From assembly GCA_914767715.1 (NCBI GenBank), contig OU612072.1, forward strand, positions 6,758,001 to 6,822,000: a DNA stretch of 64,000 nt. The letters run 5' to 3'. Of the stretch, positions 36,715 to 48,290 are shown in pieces. The position numbers and the translations under genes were made by a program. Source of the stretch: Membranipora membranacea. Taxonomy: Eukaryota > Bryozoa > Gymnolaemata > Cheilostomatida > Membraniporidae. Position 1 is the stretch's first letter, and each line of letters opens with the position of its first letter. Under the pieces are notes generated by a model. That model did no database searches, had not been told where the DNA came from, and was given only the letters and a program-made list of their open reading frames with translations.

Positions 36715-39661
36715 ATGAAGTTTGTTATTCTCTGCATAGCATTAGTTTTTGCTTTTGCTTCGGATGCAGCCGGTCTCAGTGAGTATCAACTCATTTACTT
36801 GTCTAGTTAATGAATACATTGATTAGTGAGGATATTTATCATCTTGTTGCCTTCAGATCAATAGAATAGAGAAAAAGTCCAAAGTTTGCAAGCATAGGTT
36901 TCCCATGTTCCTGGTCAAGTACTAGTCTAGCGTAGATGTATGTATGTATGTACTGCTCTGCCAGGCTTCAATTTGATAGTCATTCTAATTTAGTGTAGCT
37001 AGAATTGAAATCTAGTTTCATTGTTCTACATTTTGAGTCACGAGACCACTGAACCGTCCATACAGATTCAATTGCAATGATATATTCAGCAAAGTCAATC
37101 CATGCCTAAAACTAGGTAGAGATAATAACTATGTTCGGACCCTGTTTGGTATTTAGCATGTGATTTCATGTGGTCCCTCTATAGATATTTGTTTTTTTTA
37201 TCTTTCCAGGTATTTCAAAGATAATATGTCCGGTCTGTGTACAAGCACCTTGCCCCTGTGACAGTAAGTATATTCTTGTAGCTGGAAAGCATCTGGACAT
37301 CGTTGTAAAAAATTGATATCAAGAAACAGTCCGGTAGTGAATGATCGATTGAGCATCTCAGAATGTTGTGAAGGCAATAAGTAATACTCAATTCTCAGTT
37401 CGGTTAGGACAAAAATCAGAATTTGTAGAGTTCATCAGGCATTGAAAGCACTCCCCCCCTCCCCAAGATAACATCCAACAAAACATAACCACCATTACCT
37501 GATTAGTCTCATATTAACTTTATTTTTCTTAGCAATAGACTCCAGCTCACCTCCTCATTTAATTTTTGTCTGTAGTAAAATTAGTATTCCCAAATCAGGC
37601 TAGGCATAAACATCTCTGCTGAAAAAATTGAATAACATTGACTGACATTCAATATCTCTTACTTTCAGATCAGTGGCCAACAAAAACTCCACCGTCATCA
37701 GGTATGTACTTAACTAACTCCAAGTAGGCAGTGGACTGCAGTGGGATTTGAATCCATAACCTTCAACGTTTGCATGCTGAGCCATCTCCTACTCCTAAGC
37801 TTTACCGGATATATCGTTATGACCAAATTTTTTATTACCCAATTTTAGTACATAAATAAAATATAACAACTTGATTGTAGCGTAATCTAATCCTATCAAC
37901 TGGGAATTGAGGCCTGAAGAAACAGTGATCATTCTTGCCTTGCCATACACCACAAGAATTCCGGCCAACTGTGTCACAAACAAAGAAAAAGCTATGGAAG
38001 GTGTCAATCGATCCGTTTTCTAGAGACAGACCGATTATATCTGTGTTATGCTCTTTCTGAAAGTCACCTTTTTTTTCTTAGAAGGACGTTGCCCATCTGT
38101 CAGTGGTTTTGGTACTTGTGTTGAGGCTTGTGGACTAAGCCAAGCATACAACCTAAGTGCTCTGAGTGGTGGAGCTGGAGGCTGCCCTACTGGAAAGCTC
38201 TGTTGTTCAAACGGATGTGGACACACATGTCAAACACCTATTTTCGGTAAGTAGTGAATATTTTTTGGAAAATATACTTGTGCTGTTCTGATTCACAGAA
38301 ATCAAAATGCATTTATTACTAAAAGCCATAAACACATAACTACTCTAGACTGGAAACTATTGGCTATGTGATACATGCTTAGTGTCCTCTCTCATTCGGT
38401 GCATTCCTCATGTCACTGCGCTGTTCACTTTTTTACTGTAGTTCATAGGACAGAGTAGGAATTATGTCCCCATACATGAAATGTAAACATAAAACACCTT
38501 CTTATGTCTGAATATAACCAATACACCTAGGTACACCTGGTGAATTTTACAGATCATATACTATTAAATTATAAAATGTTATCAGTATATCGTGCCATTA
38601 GATATTGTCCATGTTTTATGCTTATGCTATAGATGCTTCTTTGTCTATAGTCTCTGGATGAATAATGGTGCATAGACTATTTAAAATTTAAGGTTTTGCT
38701 CAGCATTTTACTTCAGAGTTTACTACCTAAGAAAATCTGATTCAGTCATAGCCGCACTCTATTGAACAACATGTTGCAGACTTTAGTCAATGGATAATTT
38801 CACAGATATTGGCTTAATTTAGAGAATATATAGGTACAATCTGATTTGATACACAGCTTTTTTAATATCCCTCTACCACCACCGAGGGAGCAAACTTGTT
38901 CTGACCTAAGGTTTCAAGCATTTAGTTGACGAAAATACGTTGGAGATAAAACCTTACTCTAGGACCATCAGTGTCTCCCATCTTAGGTTTACATGTCTGA
39001 CAGCTGGAAATATCAGATTCAGTCAACTAAGTAAAATGCTGGGCAAGACCTTAAATTTCGAATGGTCGATGCACCATTTTCAATACAAACGCTATAGACA
39101 GGAAGCAGCTATAGCATAAATTGTTATGACACGGACAATAATTAATGGCACGATATAGCCTACAGATCAGATTTTATACTTCATTAGCATCTGTTTTGTA
39201 AAACTCACAGGGTGTACCCAGTTGTATCTGTCATAATAAGAAATTAGAGGGTGTTTTATTTTTAAATTTAATTAATGGGGATATAATTCCTATTCTGACC
39301 TGTGAACTACAGCGAAAAAGTGAATAGCGCAGTGACGTTGTGTCACTGAATAAGAGAGGACGCTCTAAACCTGTAGTTTCCAGTCTAGAGTATATATATG
39401 TGTATGCAAAAAACAAACTGATCAGAGCATAGGATAGTAAAACATGTTGTCAATAATGTACTGGAATAGACATCAACAATGATTGCAGCCACATAACAAG
39501 CTGTGATCTTACATAGTTTTCTTGCAATATATAAATATGGATGTGGATTTCTGGCCTTTTCTCTGCAATTGGAAAGCAATTTATTGATACACATAACTAA
39601 CTAACTCATCAACCTAGTTCTTTTCTCTGTTTCAGATAACCCTGACCCAAACTCTTTTTAA
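36715..39661 (+). CDS. Gene C: small secreted single-WAP protein
   Basis: Five exons: 36715-36778, 37210-37263, 37669-37701, 38082-38246 and 39636-39661, all phase 1, giving 113 aa. Residues 1-20 are a signal peptide (MKFVILCIALVFAFASDAAG). Residues 22-39 carry the mini-exon motif CPVCVQAPCPCD, and 40-50 a linker like those of A and B. Residues 51-105 form a WAP domain with all eight Cys but 17 residues between Cys3 and Cys4 (three in A and B), because 14 Ser/Gly/Ala/Leu-rich codons are inserted in frame. The tail is DNPDPNSF. There is no antistasin exon. Codons and splice sites are intact. It is probably a secreted antiprotease or antimicrobial WAP; the activity is inferred only. Introns hold a SINE fragment (intron 3) and a 1-kb foldback (intron 4). 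Confidence 0.85.
37735..37800 (-). mobile_element. tRNA-like SINE fragment in gene C intron 3
   Basis: The minus strand reads GAGATGGCTCAGCATGC ... GGATTCAAATCCC, which are A- and B-box-like. Ends are not defined. Confidence 0.5.
38341..39392. mobile_element. 1.05-kb foldback element in gene C intron 4
   Basis: Ends TACTCTAGACTGGAAACTA and its complement at 39374-39392 begin long imperfect inverted arms (about 350-400 bp each). Pairing blocks include TAAGGT.TTGC.CAGCATTTTACTT and TATCGTGCCATTA. No ORF for a transposase. A TA target duplication is possible. Confidence 0.8.
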
Positions 39662-40430
39662 CTCTACCAACAAGATTTACCACCAGAATAAGACAACGGA
39701 TATGGAAGAGATGTGTTATACTTCTGTTTGTATTCCTCCTTGACCTAAGAATTTTAATACATGAAAACCAACATTGATAATAATGTTTTATTTGAATACT
39801 CATCAGTCAGTCAAATGAATTTTGTTGAGAAAAACATGCTTCCACAATTCTAGTTAATTTTACCGAGGGATTCAATTGATGATTGCAGGGGGATAAAGAT
39901 TTTGGGTTTTTATAAGTATTATTGTCTCCCTCTCCTTCAGCTTACAATAGCAACATGTGATTGGGAGACATTGCGAGGCTGAATATTTTGGGGTTTGTTT
40001 TAGACAAAGGGCAATAGAACTCAAGCTCATGAAACCTCTAAAACTGTAAGGGATGAAATCTTGTTTATTATGAAAGGCTTCTGCTAACAATCAAGCGGAG
40101 GAGGGGGGGGGGGGCAAACGTTGGATAATGCCATGTTGGATTAATGAAACCAGAGATAGTTCACTTTTTATCCAGCGACATCTCACTTATCAGTTGCATG
40201 TATAGCTGTTATGAGAGCAACTAGCAATTCAAATTCAGGCATAGCAGAGATAGCGAATTTTATAATGATAACAGATCAGTATTGTTCAAGAAGATGGGGA
40301 CACAGATTGATATGATTCAAAGTTTTTGAAGTAAAATGGGGTTCCCGTTGTTTGAGGTCAGATTGTGGTCAGATTGTTTGCCTCAAAATCGATAGAAAAT
40401 ACTACTAGCTATTGGGAGGAAAGCAAAAAC
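39662..40430. other. Gene C 3' flank and spacer
   Basis: No canonical AATAAA is seen close behind gene C's stop. A G-rich run occurs at about 40097-40114. Nothing else is recognised. Confidence 0.4.
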
Positions 40431-40439
40431 TGGACTTAT

Positions 40440-43030
40440 CCGGAGTAAGAAAAGAGGCAAAGATCTGGAGCAAGACAAAGGGCCGGAGGGACCAAATATA
40501 ATGGAAAGGTCAAGACGTCCTTACCTAGCCTATTCCTTTCAAGTGTTAATAGACTCTATAACGAGGTAGATCAGTTAGAGGCAGCATTCCAGTCAAAACA
40601 ATTTCAAAATTGCTGCCTAAGTGTTTTGACTGAAACATGGCTTTCTGACAATATCTTAGACTCCCAAGTCGCTCTGAGCGGATATTAGATCATCAGGTGA
40701 GATAGAGACAATAAGATCACTAATAAAAATCAAGGTGGCGGGATAATTAATATATTAATGTAATGAAAAGTGGACTGATGAAGGAACAATTATATTGACC
40801 CACTCAGAGCCGACCCTAGATGTGGTGGCAGTCAAACTAAGGCCATGCTGGTTGCCAAGGGAAATCCCTTGCGTCATCATTCTCGTAATATAATTCACTA
40901 TATTTACATCACCAACTAGCAGTGTTGTCAAGGAAACAAAAGAATAATCCATGATGCAATCACACCACTAGAAAGGGGAAACCCTCAAGCAGTGATTTTT
41001 GCCCTTGATGACTTCAGCAGACCAGCAATCTCACTCCCTCACTTCCATCAGCAAGTAAAATGTTCTACCATAGGTAACAAAACACTAGACAAGTGCTATG
41101 TCAAGATCAAGCATAGTTAAAAGGCAACCAAGAGACCAAACCTAGGTATCTCTGATCATAAATCCGTGTTCCTCCTTCCAACATATAAACACAGAGCTCA
41201 AACCACCACCCCAGTAACAGCAACCATGCATATATGGAGTGAAGCCAATACTGATAAACTGCTGCGCTGCCTCGACGACACCAACTGGTCCACCCTGTTC
41301 AATCTAGAGACTGATGTAGATAAAGCAGCTGACTCCTTTGTCTCGTACCTTAACTTTTGCATAGATGGATGCATACCAACTAAGCTAGGTAACTCCTAAA
41401 GTCCGTAGGTTGATTGAGCAGTGAAATTGTGCTTTTTTAAACATAACAAACTGAAATCTAAAATTCAGAACGCCATCAGACGTGCCAAAAAAGGAACATG
41501 CTCATGAAATAGAACAAAATATGACATCAGACAGTAGAATGGCATGGTCACAATTGAAAAGTATTTTGAAGATCAAGTCCAATGTGAAAGGGTGCTCTCT
41601 CGATGCAAACGCTCCGAATCAGTTTTTGAATAGATTTGATAAGCCATGTGATGTATCTGTTTTACCATCTCTTTTATCATATTGTGGTGAGGTTTTTAGT
41701 TATGTCGAAGTGTATTCCACTCGGTGCAGAGTCAAACTGAACTAGAGCACAGGGCCAGAAAATATCAATCTGTCTTCTCAAATCATCAGCGCCAACCCTT
41801 GCACGGCCACTCACTGGCCTGTTCAAAATGTCGATCAAACAAGGATGTATGCCTACAGTGTAGAAAATAGCAAGTATCAGACCCAAACCTAAATGTGCTG
41901 GTGCAAATGAACCTAAAAACTTTAGACTGATAGCTCTAACATCGATTGTCAGTTAATGCCTGGTAAAACTAGTTATCATAAGAATGTCACCAAAGCTGAA
42001 TGACTCATCACAGTTTGCGTACAAACCAAACAGGTCAACTGGAAACGCTCTCATCACTTTGATTGACAAGATCAGTGAACATCTGGATATGAATACCAAG
42101 AACCATGTCAGAGCTCTATTCATGGATTATACAAGTCCCTTCAGTACCAATTACTCACAGATAAACTCGGTGGCTATGACTTCCATCCAACATAGTTGAT
42201 TGGGTTTATAGATTCCTGACCAACCGAAAACAGAGGGTAATAACATTAACCAACACATCCGAAATACTCAGCACGTCAACAGGAAATCCACAAGGCTGTG
42301 TCCATGAGTCTGTTCCTATTCCCTCTGTATGTAGCGCAGATGACTTTAGTCCACCAATTAACAAATTTAATAAAATATGCTGACAACACGGTTCTACTAG
42401 AATATCTTCCTGAAACAACACAAGAAAAGTTACAAAAAGAAGCTACCCATCTGGAAAACTGGTGCTCCTCAAACGACCTTCTCCTCAATGCCAAAAAAAC
42501 GAAGGAGCTAGTATTCATCAATGTAGGAGGTAACCGTCTGCCAGCGCCGTCACTAGTCATCAACAATATTAACATCAAAGTTGTAGACTCCTTCACCTAT
42601 CTCGGCACAGTTCTATCTGATAACTAGACTGTACACTCAATACTGAGAAAACTATCGACAAGGCTTGTACCAGAACTCACATACTTGCCAAACTCTACCA
42701 TCCATGCAAAAAAACAAGAAAATCGTATGAACCTGTTGCAAATCATTCATTGAAAGTGTTATCAGCTATAATCTAGTGGTGGTCTTCAAGCATCTCAAAT
42801 CAGGCTCCCATAGAAGACTGAAACATCTTATCAGCACAGCAGAATACCTAGCTGGCGATCAATCTTTTACCAATATACAAAATCTATATTCGCTCAAACT
42901 GAAAACCAACAGCCTGAGAATGGTTGCTGGCAACTACTCTATACCAGTGCTGACATTAAAAGGCTTCGTTCAGGACGGTTTCAGGCAGTAAAACAGAGAA
43001 CTCAGCTATACCCTGTAACTGTTTTAGGGC
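40440..43030 (+). mobile_element. Decayed non-LTR retrotransposon (APE endonuclease + reverse transcriptase)
   Basis: Fragments in several frames of the plus strand line up in LINE order. An endonuclease motif LTETWLSDN is near 40626, the SDHKS motif of the endonuclease C-terminus near 41152, an RT fragment around 41984-42200, then an RT catalytic block LIKYADNTVL near 42370, followed by thumb/C-terminal pieces to 42991. Frameshifts and stops separate them, and YADD has become YADN, which would abolish the second catalytic Asp. It is a Jockey/CR1-like element by motif order; the clade was not resolved. It separates gene C from the D array. Confidence 0.8.
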
Positions 43031-43552
43031 TCACCCCGTCAGATATTTAAACACAGTTTTTCGTAAATGGATTTAAAGTGCAATTTTTGTATACAATTTT
43101 ATTCCACATATCTATGGCGGACCACTTCATATCCTTAATATTCATATTTATATATGACATGCTGAATCACAGTTAAACTAAATTGAATCCTCATTTGATG
43201 ACACAACATTTATTGGCGAATCTGAAATCAGTCCAGATATAGCATTTCATAATTGACAGATGTTCGTTACCATTTGATTTTTGAAATATATATATACATA
43301 TACATCAGTGTAGGTTGGTATCACGTCTCTGAATTTGTAAATTATGGCATTTCCTTGTCATGTCAACACCTGACACCACTAACTGTCATGATAACCAGCA
43401 ACAAATAGAATAATTGCAATTTGAAGATATTTTCCTGCCGTTTTCTTAAATCGCTAAGTGCTGTAGCTCTATATCAAAGATCTAGCTGACACTTTTTTCT
43501 GATGATTGCCATATATATGGCACCTTGTCTCAGGACTTCAACAAAATCTCGT

Positions 43553-43566
43553 GTTGCCATGGGGGT
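43553..43566 (+). promoter_or_regulatory. X-box-like element of D1
   Basis: GTTGCCATGGGGGT, 139 bp upstream of the D1 ATG. The left half fits an RFX site well; the right half is degraded. Confidence 0.45.
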
Positions 43567-43691
43567 GATATATTTTGTTTGATGGTTGCAGCAATGACCA
43601 GTCATTGCAAAGTGGTCGCTTCATACTACAGGTTGAGTTGCTATCTATTTAGCTGTTTTGGTGACTTACTAGCTTCTACCGCTGACCGATA

Positions 43692-44529
43692 ATGAGGATT
43701 CTTCTCGTCACAGTTGCCCTTTTAGGCGCTCTCGTAACATCTTCTCTTGCACAAGGTTTTGATAAGTATATGCAACAAGTTTTTCTACCGCATAATAGTT
43801 TTATATATGTTGATGCAGCCGTTTGCAGTACACTCAATCTAGTATTTACTCTTATAGATAGTATTTTCATTTGTTGGGATGTTTCTTTTTCAATATTTAT
43901 AAGTAGAAGCTAATACTCGGGGCTTTCCTGTCAGCAATCACTAAAATTTGCACGGTTTATTGTGGCAATTTGGTAAGCAAGCTCGCCATAGCCTTGTATA
44001 ATATATTTTGATGTTTGATTCAGCTTTAGTTGCCAATGTCCACTTTATGCTTGCAAAAGTTTCCATAATCTAAAGAGTTTTTCCTGCGCTAGTTATGCAT
44101 CCAAAAATTTCCAGCACCCAGAAACGTCAAAAAGCTTTTCAGTTGTGTATGAGATTCTTTAAAACAACGGCAATATTTATATTGAGTAAAAACATTCCAA
44201 TGTTATCGAACCTTGGTCTGATATAGAAATTTATTAAAAGCAATAAAATTGTCATGCTTATCTTAGATTTGTCTTTCTCCTCGTTGTAGTAGCTTCTCCG
44301 TGTTCGTGTCAAACACCCTTCTGCACCTGTAAGTACATCAATGTAGTAGCAAGATACAATTATGCTTTGTTTAAAGATCAATTGATCACTTAAATGCAAA
44401 AGGAAATTACCTACATATGAGCTTTTCTCATGAAATTATACATTAATCACGCCTCTCCATATCATGTGAAATGTGTTTAATTCTGCAATTTTTTTTCAAA
44501 TTACAGGCGATACCTACGTACTATCATAA
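43692..44529 (+). CDS. D1: secreted four-Cys mini-peptide
   Basis: Exons 43692-43755 (or -43761), 44290-44328 and 44507-44529, giving about 41 aa. The signal peptide MRILLVTVALLGALVTSSLA is followed by a mature part of about 21 residues containing SPCSCQTPFCTC, a C-x-C-x4-C-x-C array whose last Cys is built across the exon 2/3 junction. The C-terminus is ...YVLS. The exon 1 donor is odd: the position homologous to D6's GTAAGA reads ATAAGT, so either a rare AT donor or a weak GTTTTG six bases earlier is used. The acceptor TAGTAG at exon 2 could give two forms. I do not recognise the peptide family. It is secreted by its signal sequence, and a disulfide or metal-binding role is inference. Confidence 0.7.
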
Positions 44530-47500
44530 CAGCATGGGCCAGCAATCAGATCATTCCATCATTGTCTCTGTCTCTCTTGTTAGTATTACAAAATGTATAC
44601 TGTTACTAGTTGAGAGATAAATTATGATACGCAATAACTGTTTTGCCTTTGCCTATGAACACTCTTTACCATACTATTAAATACACTGCTTCATTTCAAA
44701 TGCATGCAATATCCACATAATTTCATGGCACTATTACGGCCGAAAAAGCCAACTGCTTTCTTTACTGAGCGATTGGGATATTTCACAGCTATTTCAAACA
44801 AGGATCTTGTTCATATTCTTTCTATCCTTTGAGCGAAACAGTAATCACTCATAGCAGTTCATCTTATGGTATCATAGGTAGAAGCCACTATGGCTGTTAT
44901 GCATCATGAACTGATCGAGTTTGTTCTGCAGTCATCATAAAGTGACGCTGTGGCCAATAGAAAAATTTCAGCTGTAACTTTACAAAAAGCCGTAGCTGGA
45001 ATATTTTGGTCGGCAACTGCTAGAAGAAAAAATAAAATGACGTGTCTCAAAGCGATGTTTTATAATGCTTTTCATAAGATAATGAATGAAACAACTCGAT
45101 AAAAAGTTCTAACTCACAAGAAACAATGTAATGCTGACAAACACATATATATACAGCCAATAAAATGTCCTCAACACAAAACAAAAAACTTAAAAAACAA
45201 TATTGTCAAGTTCATAGTATGCAACCTTGATTACAATAATTAGCATCCTTTGGCGTAGCAAAGAAGCAGAAAACGAGGGAAAGTTATGACAGCATTATGC
45301 ACTTTGTACTATCTCTTGAAGTATTGTTCATCATATCTTTTAATGCTCGTAACAGATTCAATATCATATCAGATATCATCATGGTATGTCCTCATTTCCA
45401 ACCACACTTCGAAATTTTAATATCAGAGTAATTGATTCCTAGAATGATGGCATCTTCAAAAATCATATCAATCACTTAGTTGACAATCTACAGAGTCAAC
45501 AAAAAAGATTGTATGCATGTTACTAAGGGGATTGGACCAGGGGGTCACATTTCTAGTCATTTTGAGAGACTAACAATCAAGCCATTGCAAATGCTTTTTG
45601 AATACAGAACTTTTAATCTTTTATTATTTCATAATACAAGATATTTTGAATATGAGAACAGACCGTGAATACAGCACACGATCCAACAAGCTTAAATTTA
45701 CTTAAACCTACAACATGCGAGGAGAGAGGTCCTTGTTGAGCGATGGCATAGCCTTGTTCAACAAGCGCCTTATTGGATTTTGGACAGGCCAGAGTGGGAC
45801 CTCACAGTTAGGCTGGTGGGGCGTCTCTGCTCGTGCGGTGAATAGCTGGTACGATGGACATGTTTTGTCTGGGTTTTTCATGATGTTCGATTGGTGTTTT
45901 TGTATTTTGTTGGAGGGTTGGCCACCACTCTCATCACAGACTTTCTGGCTGACTGATGCTTTTATTTACTCTTTTTTGAACATTTATCACTCTTAACTTA
46001 ATTTGCAATGTTTCTTCATCACAGAATACAAAAATAGATATTTTTTACAACTAAACTTTAATTACCTCCACTTGTAAAAAATCTTCATGATGATTTTATG
46101 ATACTTTTGTCAAACCAGCCTCACTCTCGTGTGCAAGTATAGCTACTTGTAAGACCAAATCCCAGTAACTTGAGCACAGAATGAGCAAAATGATGACACC
46201 TTATCCTTCCTGGTAGAGGGATATCAACTCACAAGTTGCTATGTTAATACAGTCTAGGCAGAATCATTGTGTGGCTCAGTTGAAGACCAGCCATTACAAG
46301 ATGTTCACTGCATTCTACAGGTTTAGTTGCTATTCGTTTTACAGTTTTGAGATTGGATTTATTCCTATCCGATTTCAACCACAGTTGTGCAACCTTGCTT
46401 TATAACATGCTGTGTACATGACTTCCATATGCTGTTAAAGATGTTGTGCTAAAGATTCACATAATAACATAGGAAAAATACTATAACAGAATATCAATGA
46501 GCAGAGGAAATTAATGAAAAAGACCCATGTTGTTGGTGCATGCATATGAGATATTTCAGTCAGAATTTGTCCCGATCACAAATGAACCGATCAATGTTAC
46601 TGCAATCGAAGCCATAACTTCAACATGATTGGTATGCATGAGTGCCAATATCACCTTGGTATCATCAGTAAATTAGTATAACCCAAGAGGAGGAAAACAT
46701 TCACTAGAAGATTACATCACGATTTCGAGCATCAGTGAAATGACATTATTTTGGAAGTCTCAACTACATCTGTTCGTGATTTTTCCATCTTTACTCCAGA
46801 TCCATGAATTTTCGATAAGTTACATGGTGAATTCGTTCAATGGCTGAGCTTTTTTGAACTCGAGTTGATTGACCCTTATCCAACACCTTCGTCAGCCAGG
46901 GTAAAGAAAAATATTGAAATTAGAATATAATTGATTTGTTTTATTGTAAATTTCAGATTCACATTCAAACCATCAAACATCGGATCAAGCGTTTATCCTG
47001 CTTGCAGTTATCTGAGAAGTTTACTTCAGTTTTGAATTATTTTTATGTTGAACAGGTCTGATTGAACTTACCAACCGCATTCATATTTGCGTTGTTTTCT
47101 TCTTTTTTTTCTCTCATTGCTGAGCGAGTCTCTAGCTCTCACCCTGAGGTATCTACGACATTTGAACTGATCACGTGCTAATGAGTAACTAAATGTATTG
47201 TGAGATGTGAAATTAGTGGAACCTGAATTCCTATTTAAAGTGAAAGGACTATCCTCCGGCAGGCAACAACTTTCTAACTAGCTGAACTTAACTCTAGCAG
47301 ATAGTTAGTTCTCTAGAGTGAAATAATCATAAATTTGGTTGCAATATTCCCTTATTGAGCTATCCATGTAGGTGGGATGGCTTACATACATGCTATCACA
47401 CATAATTATCTTCAAGCAGCTTTGCCTTACACTTACATATAGTTGGTTAGGAGAAGTTAAATCAGCAGTGAAGAAGAAAGATGTATCAAACACCCTGGTT

Positions 47501-48140
47501 ACAACTATTGAGCCTCTCAAGCAAGAGGAGAGAGGTGCCTGGTAGAACACTTAACTAAGTGCACAGCTCCTTATGAAATCTTCAGTAAAAATATCATCAA
47601 TCCGATGTTTCAATAATATGCCATATCATCTCAGGTTTCATCATTTACATACAGTCCATGTGATGTAACCATCTTCCAGCGCAACCCAAAATTCAAATCT
47701 TGATAATTAGCTAAATAAAAAAAATTGTGGAAATGTTGAAATGAATTAATTATTTGCATCCTCTCAAAGCATGACTATCAATTAGCCCCACAAACAAGAC
47801 CTATGATAATGCATATTCTTAGATGAAAATATCAAAAGAGAATTTGACGGTCTAGTTGTGTTATACTGCACAAATCTATTGATGGAATCGGCATTCACGT
47901 TTCAATTTATCATGCCAGGTTTCATCATCTCCTGTTTATATCATTTCTTGTCATCGTTTTGAAAATTACAATTTGGAAAAGATTTGGTTGCACCTGTCAC
48001 AACTGAATCATCAATTAGCCCATAAATAAGATTCATGATGATGCATTTATTTTTCCGATGGTGTAAGATTATACGAATTGGGCCTTGTTAAAGGAACTAC
48101 AATTTTGCATTTGCTCGATGACTCTGTGAAAAATCTTCAT
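44530..48140. other. D1-D2 spacer with a decayed D copy
   Basis: The D1 3' flank to about 45010 is homologous to the D6 3' flank (about 62920-63430). A degraded X-box-like GTTGCTATGTTAAT lies at 46234-46247, followed at about 46285-46345 by promoter sequence resembling D1 and D6 but with no signal-peptide exon. The ORF at 45715-45996 is unassigned. Confidence 0.5.
46234..46345 (+). pseudogene. Promoter relic of a lost D copy
   Basis: An X-box relic, then GACCAGCCATTACAAGATG and CTACAGGTTTAGTTGCTATTC, which match the D1 and D6 promoters. The ATG exon is absent. Confidence 0.6.
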
Positions 48141-48154
48141 GTTGCTATGGTTAC
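48141..48154 (+). promoter_or_regulatory. X-box-like element of D2
   Basis: GTTGCTATGGTTAC, 150 bp upstream of the D2 ATG. A TATATAA follows at 48230-48236, about 55-60 bp from the ATG. Confidence 0.5.
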
Positions 48155-48290
48155 ATATTTTGTGAATCATAATTATCCTTAAAGACAAGTCATTACAATA
48201 TAGTCGCTGCCAACAACAGTTTGCCTTGCTATATAACTTTTGCTACTTGTGACTTTTTTTATTCTCTCAAATCTCAACAGCTCACCAATC

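Noticed and set aside
41166-42991. Series of separate ORFs of 66-109 codons
   Set aside because: They are fragments of one decayed retrotransposon, not individual genes.
45715-45996. 93-codon ORF with many Trp and Phe
   Set aside because: No signal, domain or homologous copy in other D spacers. Treated as chance.
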